From positions 1 to 35,556 of the forward strand of contig CAKTOO010000026.1 in assembly GCA_934590165.1 (NCBI GenBank): a stretch of DNA of 35,556 nucleotides, given 5' to 3'. Under the pieces are notes generated by a model. The model saw only the letters and a program-made list of their open reading frames with translations, was not told the origin of the DNA and did no database searches. The DNA is from an uncultured Dysosmobacter sp. (lineage in GTDB: Bacteria; Bacillota; Clostridia; Oscillospirales; Oscillospiraceae). Positions 30,345-35,556 of this stretch are shown here, in pieces (the first letter of the stretch is position 1; each line of letters starts with the position of its first letter). Made by a program: the position numbers and the translations under genes.

Positions 30345-30917
30345 CTACATATTTTTGGTGCTGCCATTCCAACATTCACTGTGCCGCTCCAGCCATTCAG
30401 GAAACTGCTCCGGCGTCAGTATCCAAATGCGGGTGCTGTCTTGTGCCCCTCGATGACTGCATTGAAACGCGGAGCAGAGCGCTGAGCTGTCGTTTGTCAG
30501 GAAGGCTGCTTCCAGGGCGTCCTGACAATGCTTCAGCTCCAGGTTATCGTGGTCGATAAAACGTCTGCTTTGGCTGAGATCGTAGATGTGCTCATACACC
30601 AGCACGCATATGTGAAGCCTCGGCTGATCGTGCTTCGGGAATGCCCGATGAATCGCATTACGCAGGAGTCCTGCCAGGAAGCGGGAGCGGTCATTGTCCT
30701 CTCGCCGCGGCATGACACAGGGAAGTTCAATTCTCAACCAGCCTTCCACGGTGACCTCAATAGAGGCGGGCAAATCGATGTCTCCGCTTATTTCGGGAAT
30801 CTCACGCACGGGCGGCAGCGTTGCCGCTGCGTACTGTCGGAGCTGGATGGCTGCGTCCTCTGCAGAGCAGACAGCCTCTAAAAGTAGCTTCCTGCTATGT
30901 AAACTTAATTGATCCAT
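30345..30917 (-). CDS. Hypothetical element protein
   Basis: The 190-residue protein starts MDQLSLHSRKLLLEAVCSAE behind AAAGGATAC. It has no membrane segment. The stretch RFIDHDNLELKHCQDALEAA recalls the D-x-DN-x-K-xx-D-x-L motif of RusA-type Holliday junction resolvases, which bind branched DNA, but the remaining RusA features are not clear, and C-terminal ILTPEQFPEWLERH is not informative. It resembles an uncharacterised protein family seen in Clostridia mobile elements. It is likely expressed with the minus-strand backbone genes. Confidence 0.55.
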   Translation of the reverse strand: MDQLSLHSRKLLLEAVCSAEDAAIQLRQYAAATLPPVREIPEISGDIDLPASIEVTVEGWLRIELPCVMPRREDNDRSRFLAGLLRNAIHRAFPKHDQPRLHICVLVYEHIYDLSQSRRFIDHDNLELKHCQDALEAAFLTNDSSALCSAFQCSHRGAQDSTRIWILTPEQFPEWLERHSECWNGSTKNM

Positions 30918-31050
30918 TTTGTATCCTTTCATTCATTTCGGCTGGTTCGTTTTTGAGCAAGAGAAATGCTGATCTTGTATCAAAACAGCACAAGTGACCT
31001 TCGTTCTGCCAGCCGGCACTGATTCCAAAAGATACAACCAGTGAGATTTT

Positions 31051-31473
31051 TTACGGCCTGCCCTTGTTTCCATCCGAGACAGATTTACTACATATAGCCA
31101 TGGGGGTATGCGAATAAAGGGGCGATGGCGGCAGCTTCCACCCCTGACAAAATTCATATCGGTTTGGCTCACGTGTCGGCTTCCCGGAATAGACCCTGAT
31201 AAAACGGGCGGATTCCAGCTCGTTGATGTGCTTCCGCAGACTGGAGGGAGCTATCCCATATTTCTTTGCGGCCTTTTGCGGGAAAATGAATTTGTCCATT
31301 TTGCCGCACTCCATAGCCATGCAGAAATAGAGAAACCGGCTGCCGGTGCTGAGCGCATGGAACTGCTTGGAGAGGAGCAGGGAGTTTCCCACCTGAATGA
31401 ATCGTTTTTCTTTGTTATCTGCCTTGGCGGATAGGTGTGGGAGAAGAGCGGGGCCGCATTTTCGTTTGCTCAA
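31051..31473 (-). CDS. Helix-turn-helix protein, possible replication or regulatory protein of the element
   Basis: The 140-residue protein is predicted to start at a TTG at 31473, 7 bases from AAGAAGGA. Residues about 35-110 (FIQVGNSLLLSKQFHALSTG, MAMECGKMDKFIFPQKAAKK, YGIAPSSLRKHINELESARF) form a winged helix like those in plasmid replication or conjugation-control proteins. Its upstream region carries three CTAC-type dyads that could be its binding sites. A longer frame to 31590 runs through those sites and lacks a ribosome site, so it was rejected. Confidence 0.6.
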   Translation of the reverse strand: MSKRKCGPALLPHLSAKADNKEKRFIQVGNSLLLSKQFHALSTGSRFLYFCMAMECGKMDKFIFPQKAAKKYGIAPSSLRKHINELESARFIRVYSGKPTREPNRYEFCQGWKLPPSPLYSHTPMAICSKSVSDGNKGRP

Positions 31474-31580
31474 ATGCAATTCCTTCTTTCGCGTGAGGAT
31501 AGGGACGTGGGTGATCCGTGTCCCTTCGTAATAAATGTAGAAAATCGGCCCTGTTTGACCACCCATACAAAGCAGAAAAA

Positions 31581-31677
31581 CTACACTCAACGTAGACTTC
31601 CGTAAACACAGAATGATCTGAATTTACATTAGGTCTACACTGAGTGTATGTTCTGCGGAAGACTACACAATGCGTAG
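31581..31677. promoter_or_regulatory. Three related dyads in the divergent intergenic region
   Basis: CTACACTCAACGTAG (31581-31595) and CTACACAATGCGTAG (31663-31677) both fit CTAC-N7-GTAG; TACACTGAGTGTA (31636-31648) is a perfect palindrome sharing CTACAC. The flanking CTTCCG...CAGAA and TTCTGCGGAAG make the cluster roughly symmetric. The sites lie before the helix-turn-helix gene. Confidence 0.55.
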
Positions 31678-31721
31678 AGTTATATGTTATATATGGGACT
31701 TCACAAAATTTTTCAACAGGC

Positions 31722-31770
31722 TTGACAAGTAACCACTCGGTAACTATAATAAGAGTTACCGAGTGGTTAC
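31722..31770 (+). promoter_or_regulatory. TetR promoter with perfect inverted-repeat operators
   Basis: TTGACA (31722-31727) and TATAAT (31745-31750) are 17 bases apart. GTAACCACTCGGTAAC (31729-31744) lies within the spacer up to the -10, and its exact inverse GTTACCGAGTGGTTAC is at 31755-31770 over the start point. This is a strong autorepression signature. Confidence 0.9.
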
Positions 31771-31787
31771 CTACAAGGAGGAATATT

Positions 31788-32414
31788 ATGGCTGGAGATA
31801 CGAAAGAACGGATTTTGGAAACGGCGCTGGAATTGTTTGCGCAGAACGGCTACCTTGGGACATCTATGAATGATATTGCGGGGCGGTTGGGGTTCACGAA
31901 AGCCGCCCTGTATAAGCACTATACCAGCAAGCAGGAGATTTTGGACAGGATCGTGGAGCGCATGAACGAGATGGACTATGAACGCGCGGAAAGCTATGAA
32001 ATGCCGGAGACGGAGCCGGACGGCTTTGCGGAGGCGTATCTGAACACGCCGATTCAAAAAATCCGCGCATACAGCATGGCGCAGTTTGACCATTGGACGA
32101 AGGAATCATTTTCATCAAATTTCCGCAAGATGCTGACGCTGGAGCAATACCGTGACCAGAAGCTTGCCCAGCTCCATCACGACTACCTGGCGGGCGGGCC
32201 TTTGGAGTACATGGCGGCGATCTTCCGCAAGCTGACAGACTCTGACGAGGCTGCTATGCAGCTGGCGCTGGAGTTCTATGGGCCGATGTATCTTCTCTAC
32301 AGCGTCTACGATGGGGCGAAGGATAAGGATTCGGTTGCTCCCCTGCTGGACGCGCACATTGATCGTTTTATCTCCAGAATCGAATCCGGTTATAGAAAGT
32401 CAGGAACAGCATGA
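31788..32414 (+). CDS. TetR-family repressor of the element cargo
   Basis: The 208-residue protein has a standard TetR HTH (about 5-50: KERILETALELFAQNGYLGT, then MNDIAGRLGFTKAALYKHYT) and a helical sensor region. ATG at 31788 follows CAAGGAGG. It stands first in a plus-strand run of cargo genes behind a promoter with two 16-bp operator arms, so it probably controls itself and the genes behind it. It overlaps the next gene. The inducer is unknown. Confidence 0.93.
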   Translation: MAGDTKERILETALELFAQNGYLGTSMNDIAGRLGFTKAALYKHYTSKQEILDRIVERMNEMDYERAESYEMPETEPDGFAEAYLNTPIQKIRAYSMAQFDHWTKESFSSNFRKMLTLEQYRDQKLAQLHHDYLAGGPLEYMAAIFRKLTDSDEAAMQLALEFYGPMYLLYSVYDGAKDKDSVAPLLDAHIDRFISRIESGYRKSGTA

Positions 32415-32608
32415 TGAAAGAAGCTACAAAAGAAAAACAATGGGTCTTATGCCCTTGGTGCGGTGCCAAGACACGCTTGCAAATCTTTCAGGAAACGGAA
32501 TTAAAGGCTTTTCCCCTGTTCTGCCCAAAGTGCAGGCATGAGAGCATTATCAACGTCAAAAATTTTATCATCAAAACCAACCAGCCAGACGCAAAGACGC
32601 AGTGCTGA
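32411..32608 (+). CDS. Cysteine-rich KTR-domain protein
   Basis: The 65-residue protein has two CxxC knuckles, LCPWCGAKTRLQ and LFCPKCRHESII, spaced by about 20 residues as in a zinc ribbon; the KTR after the first knuckle names the family. It starts at ATG 32411 or 32414, inside the TetR stop (ATGATGA). Such proteins are common beside TetR genes on Clostridia elements, with no known role. Confidence 0.8.
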   Translation: MMKEATKEKQWVLCPWCGAKTRLQIFQETELKAFPLFCPKCRHESIINVKNFIIKTNQPDAKTQC

Positions 32609-32644
32609 TCGCAAAGCCGATCACGCGCTGCGTCTTATTTTTTG
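32594..32644 (+). terminator. Intercistronic terminator
   Basis: AAGACGCAG and CTGCGTCTT pair with an inner GATCG/CGATC stem and are followed by ATTTTTTG. It overlaps the end of the KTR gene and should cut most transcription before the flavodoxin gene. Confidence 0.85.
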
Positions 32645-32658
32645 AAAAGAGGATTCTT

Positions 32659-33162
32659 ATGAACGCAATTATTTACACCACCAACACCGGCAGCACAGAG
32701 CGTTATGCCAAGCTGCTGGCGCAGAAAACCGGACTACCGGCGTATTCCCTTGCGGAAGCGAAGAAACAGGTCTTTGCCGGGGCGGAGGTTATCTACCTTG
32801 GCTGGATCATGGCGGGCTCGGTCAAGGGCTATGCCGAGGCCGCAAAGCGCTATCGGGTGCGCGCCGTCTGCGGCGTCGGCATGGGACAAACCGGAACACA
32901 AACGGACAGCGTGCGGAAAAAGTCGTCTGTCCCGGCCGATATTCCACTGTTCACCCTGCAAGGGAACTTTGATGTGAAAAAGCTACACGGCGTCTACCGA
33001 ATTATGATGGAGATCATGGTCAAAACCGCAGGCAAGGGCCTTGCCGAAAAGAGCGACCGTACACCGGAGGAGGACGATATGCTGGACATGATGCTTCACG
33101 GCGGCGAACGGGTCAAGGCGGAAAATCTAAGTGCTGTTCTCGATTGGTTCAGCGCGCAGTAA
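32659..33162 (+). CDS. Flavodoxin-domain protein
   Basis: The 167-residue protein begins MNAIIYTTNTGSTERYAKLL; TNTGSTERYA is the FMN phosphate-binding loop, and YLGWIMAGSVKGY near 55 is the 50s-loop position. The final part is helical and includes TPEEDDMLDMMLHGGERV. Flavodoxin-like proteins carry electrons by FMN, or in this short form act as quinone or protoporphyrinogen-type reductases. ATG at 32659 follows AAGAGGA. It lies behind a terminator, so it may need a separate promoter, not found, or readthrough. Confidence 0.85.
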   Translation: MNAIIYTTNTGSTERYAKLLAQKTGLPAYSLAEAKKQVFAGAEVIYLGWIMAGSVKGYAEAAKRYRVRAVCGVGMGQTGTQTDSVRKKSSVPADIPLFTLQGNFDVKKLHGVYRIMMEIMVKTAGKGLAEKSDRTPEEDDMLDMMLHGGERVKAENLSAVLDWFSAQ

Positions 33163-33183
33163 TAAGAGTGGGAGGAAATGATC

Positions 33184-33399
33184 ATGATGTGTCCGAAATG
33201 CGGAAAAGAAATGAGAAAAGGCTATTTGTTCAGCAGCAAGGATGGCGCGTTCAGTTTTGCAGACGAAGTGCCGAGTGCCTTGGAAAACGCTAAAAATGCG
33301 AATGGCTTTGTAAAGCTCACCGGTTTGAAGGTCGGCGGCCGCACGAGCGTGGAGGCCTGCTGCTGTGATGTGTGCAGAACGATCACGATCCAGTATTGA
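33184..33399 (+). CDS. Small zinc-ribbon protein (DUF6487-like)
   Basis: The 71-residue protein MMCPKCGKEMRKGYLFSSKD has an N-terminal CPKCG knuckle, a middle part with FADEVPSALENAKNANGFVK and a C-terminal CCCDVCRTITIQY knuckle, together one zinc site. GGAGG (33171-33175) fits ATG 33184; ATG at 33178 is too close. Function unknown; it is often found as a single gene in Firmicutes. Confidence 0.7.
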   Translation: MMCPKCGKEMRKGYLFSSKDGAFSFADEVPSALENAKNANGFVKLTGLKVGGRTSVEACCCDVCRTITIQY

Positions 33400-33413
33400 G
33401 AGGTGCAGTGAGA

Positions 33414-33824
33414 ATGAAGCTCTATTTCGGAAACGCCGTCACTACGGCGACAACCTTGATGATCCTTGCCCTGCTGGGCTTTATCGGCTGGTCAGTTTTC
33501 AACCGCGCGAATATTCAGTATTGGGGACGTAGGAGCGCAGTCTTGCTGGTGTTCGGACTTGTCGTATGCTGCTTCGCGGCGGCGCGAGACGGGTTAGATA
33601 AAACGATTCAGCACGCCATCGACGGAAGCTGTACACCGGGACTGTTCCCGCTCGTCAGTGTGCCCACCATTGTCGGCTGTGTCGGTGCGTTGCTGATCAT
33701 CATTGCCGCCATTGCTACGCCGATCGCCAAAACGCAAAAAATGCGCGAGGTTTGGTTCTATGTGATGTCGGGCGGCGCGGTGCTGAAGATCGTGACAATG
33801 GAGATCGCACGGATTATTTTCTGA
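33414..33824 (+). CDS. Small four-helix membrane protein
   Basis: The 136-residue protein MKLYFGNAVTTATTLMILAL has about four hydrophobic segments: roughly residues 8-28, 38-57, 78-102 and 112-132. No conserved motif was recognised. ATG at 33414 follows GAGAGGTGC. It is 14 bases after the zinc-ribbon gene and 15 before the acetyltransferase gene, so the three are likely cotranscribed. Confidence 0.7.
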   Translation: MKLYFGNAVTTATTLMILALLGFIGWSVFNRANIQYWGRRSAVLLVFGLVVCCFAAARDGLDKTIQHAIDGSCTPGLFPLVSVPTIVGCVGALLIIIAAIATPIAKTQKMREVWFYVMSGGAVLKIVTMEIARIIF

Positions 33825-33839
33825 AAAGGGGGAAACTGT

Positions 33840-34313
33840 ATGGATCTGACGGTACGTTATGCCAAATTCGACGAGCTACCGCGTGTCAACGAGCTGCGCC
33901 GTACGGTGAGCGAGCTTCATGCCGAGGGACGCCCGGATATCTTCCGCCCCGGCTTTTGCGAAGAACTGCGGCAGCACATCTATTCCCTGTTTGACACTCC
34001 ACAGTATGATGTGATCGTTGCCTGCCTTGACGGCGAAATCTGCGGCTTTGCCATCGTACAGTATGTTGACCGTCCAGAATCGGCCTATATGTGCGCCCAG
34101 CGTTTCTATCACATTGAAGAATTCGGCGTGGACGAAAAATATCGTCGGCACGGTATCGGGACGGCGCTGCTCGCTTTTTGCAAGGCAGAGGCGAAACATA
34201 AAGGGTTTGACCGCCTGACACTGAATGTCTGGGCTTTCAATGAAGACGCACAGCACTTCTATGCCTCCGCCGATTTTCGTATCTACCGCTGCGATTTGGA
34301 ATGTAAAATGTAA
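33840..34313 (+). CDS. GNAT-family N-acetyltransferase
   Basis: The 157-residue enzyme transfers acetyl from acetyl-CoA to an amine. The acetyl-CoA loop is VDEKYRRHGIGTALLAF near 99-115 (R-x-x-G-x-G/A type), preceded by IEEFGV and followed by LTLNVWAFNEDAQHFYASAD, where the tyrosine is the usual general acid. ATG at 33840 follows AAAGGGGG. The substrate cannot be read from sequence. Confidence 0.9.
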   Translation: MDLTVRYAKFDELPRVNELRRTVSELHAEGRPDIFRPGFCEELRQHIYSLFDTPQYDVIVACLDGEICGFAIVQYVDRPESAYMCAQRFYHIEEFGVDEKYRRHGIGTALLAFCKAEAKHKGFDRLTLNVWAFNEDAQHFYASADFRIYRCDLECKM

Positions 34314-34413
34314 ATCCGCAGCAGTGACATCGCTTTTAGCATGGGCGCGAAAGGGCCGCTACTGGAAAAGGCGGCGCATTTTGACGGTGAGATTCCGCTG
34401 TTTTGAGAAAGGG
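34314..34413 (+). pseudogene. C-terminal scrap of an unidentified gene
   Basis: After the acetyltransferase stop the same frame continues IRSSDIAFSMGAKGPLLEKA, then AHFDGEIPLF and TGA at 34411-34413. It looks like the tail of a real protein, has no own ribosome site and is too short to be a gene. It suggests a deletion inside the cargo region. Confidence 0.35.
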
Positions 34414-34427
34414 TTCATGAGGACGAA

Positions 34428-35048
34428 ATGAAGAATTTAGTTGTATATGTTCACGGAAAGGGCGGCTCGGCGCAGGAATCCGAGCACTATAAATCGCTAT
34501 TTCCGAAGGACGAAGTAATTGGGTTTGATTACCGTTCGCAAACGCCATGGCAAGCAACGAAAGAGTTTTTTGCGTTTTTTACCGAGCAGAGAGGCCGCTG
34601 TGAGCACCTCACCTTGGTTGCGAACAGCATCGGAGCTTTCTTTGCGCTGTCCTCGCTGGATGAAACACTGGTTGACCGGGCTTATTTCATCTCCCCAATC
34701 GTGGATATGGAGAACTTGATTTGCAATATGATGCAATGGTCGAATGTGACCGAACAAGTTCTTGCAGAAAAACGGGAAATCACCACAGATTTCGGAGAAA
34801 CGCTGTCCTGGGATTACCTTTGCTATGTGCGCAAGCACCCGATCATCTGGAATGTCCCCACCTGTATTCTTTACGGTGAGCGTGACAATCTGACATCCAT
34901 TGAAACGGTATCTGCATTTGCCAAGCAGCACCATGCTGATCTGACCGTCATGCCCGGTGGAGAGCATTGGTTCCATATCGGCGAGCAGATGCAGTTTCTG
35001 GATCAATGGATCAGAGAACACAGCTTAACAAATATCGGCGACCGATGA
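34428..35048 (+). CDS. Alpha/beta hydrolase
   Basis: The 206-residue protein begins MKNLVVYVHGKGGSAQESEH. VYVHGKGG is the oxyanion-hole region; the nucleophile elbow is VANSIGAFFAL near residue 64 (serine in N-S-I-G, an alanine replacing the first glycine); the acid is in YGERDNLTS near 151 and the histidine in GGEHWFH near 180. It is probably an esterase or lipase of unknown substrate. ATG at 34428 follows GTTCATGAGGACGA, where GAGGAC is the ribosome site. Confidence 0.87.
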   Translation: MKNLVVYVHGKGGSAQESEHYKSLFPKDEVIGFDYRSQTPWQATKEFFAFFTEQRGRCEHLTLVANSIGAFFALSSLDETLVDRAYFISPIVDMENLICNMMQWSNVTEQVLAEKREITTDFGETLSWDYLCYVRKHPIIWNVPTCILYGERDNLTSIETVSAFAKQHHADLTVMPGGEHWFHIGEQMQFLDQWIREHSLTNIGDR

Positions 35049-35101
35049 CGCCTGCGGGCCGTGAAACGAAAATAAAAACATGACTGTGGGAGGCAGCAGG
35101 A

Positions 35102-35556
35102 ATGGAGATTCGGGAACTGTATTCATACATACAAAAACATCAACCGAACATCTGTCAGATCAGCGTGCTTCAGAACGGAAACGAACTCTACTCCGCAGAG
35201 TGGAACGGCTTTCAGCGGGCGGACTGCGTTCATATCGCATCCGCCACGAAAAGCGTGATGGCGCTGCTGATTGGCATCGCTATCGACCATAAAATGATTG
35301 GCAGTGTGAATGATAAGGTGCTTTCCTACTTTCCGGAGTATTCGGTCAAGCGCGGTGAAAAGACGATCTTTGATGTGACGATCCGGCATTTGCTTACCAT
35401 GCGCGCACCCTATAAGGGGCATGGCGACCCATGGACGAAGGTGTGTTCCAGTGAGGACTGGACGAAGGCGTCACTGGATTTCCTTGGTGGAAAAAGCGGC
35501 ATCACTGATGAATTTGACTATCGGACGGTCTGCCTGCACATTCTCTCCGGTATCCT
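35102..35556 (+). CDS. Serine hydrolase of the beta-lactamase (class C) fold, partial
   Basis: The first 151 residues are in the window. They include NGNELYSAEWNGFQRADCVH, the SxxK catalytic tetrad SATK near residue 47 and IRHLLTMRAPYKG near 98, typical of penicillin-binding-like esterases. The tyrosine of the Y-x-N-type motif may be in FDYRTVCLH. There is no signal peptide, so a cytoplasmic esterase or peptidase is more likely than a secreted beta-lactamase. ATG at 35102 follows GGGAGGCAGC. The gene is cut by the right edge. Confidence 0.87.
   Translation, partial: MEIRELYSYIQKHQPNICQISVLQNGNELYSAEWNGFQRADCVHIASATKSVMALLIGIAIDHKMIGSVNDKVLSYFPEYSVKRGEKTIFDVTIRHLLTMRAPYKGHGDPWTKVCSSEDWTKASLDFLGGKSGITDEFDYRTVCLHILSGI

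Noticed and set aside
31474..31590. Longer start for the helix-turn-helix gene
   Set aside because: The extension lies over the dyad region, has no ribosome site and encodes unlikely sequence; TTG at 31473 has AAGAAGGA at good spacing.
1..35556. CRISPR arrays, tRNA or rRNA genes
   Set aside because: No regularly spaced repeats of CRISPR type and no cloverleaf or rRNA-like stretch was found when reading both strands; a tRNAscan or CRISPR search could confirm.

Overview
The window looks like a GC-rich, gut-type Clostridia chromosome, most like the Oscillospiraceae (Flavonifractor/Lawsonibacter-like). This is inferred from AGGAGG-type ribosome sites, sigma-A promoters of TTGACA/TATAAT type, lipoprotein signals typical of Firmicutes, and the gene families present. 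From about 27.3 kb to the right end the sequence is an integrated mobile element that looks less GC-rich and carries its own small-gene cargo.

Positions 1-8.3 kb: a wrecked amino-sugar and sialic-acid locus. nagB and nagA (glucosamine-6-phosphate deaminase and N-acetylglucosamine-6-phosphate deacetylase) and an RpiR-type regulator are intact. The upstream steps are broken: nanA (sialate lyase) has lost its first half, the N-acylglucosamine 2-epimerase has two frameshifts and an amber codon, an SGNH esterase has an internal deletion, the start of a YhcH-type gene is fused to a decayed kinase gene, and a LacI regulator, an ABC ATPase and a sugar isomerase survive as fused scraps. A DUF624 (YesL-type) membrane gene is intact; a MalK-type ABC ATPase runs off the left edge. 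The two nan-type promoters share a 13-bp box exactly 9 bp upstream of the -35 element.

Positions 8.4-12.6 kb: a VTC-domain polyphosphate polymerase, a DUF4956 membrane protein and a truncated Cthe_2159-like lipoprotein, divergent from an OmpR-family response regulator and histidine kinase. Positions 13.0-18.4 kb: a glycerophosphodiester phosphodiesterase, then an operon of a DmsA-like molybdenum reductase with no signal peptide and no electron-transfer subunits, followed by mobB, moeA and mobA. Positions 18.4-20.4 kb: a TetR regulator and a frameshifted MATE pump behind a 22-bp inverted repeat. Positions 20.5-25.6 kb: a TauE/SafE exporter converging on an operon of a cytoplasmic sulfatase and a Tau/Ssu-type ABC importer, which suggests uptake and desulfation of an organosulfur compound. 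Positions 25.8-27.3 kb: an intact ROK-like kinase, paralogue of the scrap at 6.7-7.4 kb.

Positions 27.3-35.6 kb: a Tn916-type integrase, an excisionase-like protein and three further backbone genes on the minus strand, then a plus-strand run of TetR regulator, Cys-rich KTR protein, flavodoxin, zinc-ribbon protein, membrane protein, GNAT acetyltransferase, alpha/beta hydrolase and a serine hydrolase cut by the right edge. The right end of the element is outside the window. No tRNA, rRNA or CRISPR array was seen. Many genes here are broken by single-base indels, so real decay must be separated from assembly error with raw reads; the larger deletions and fusions cannot be homopolymer errors.
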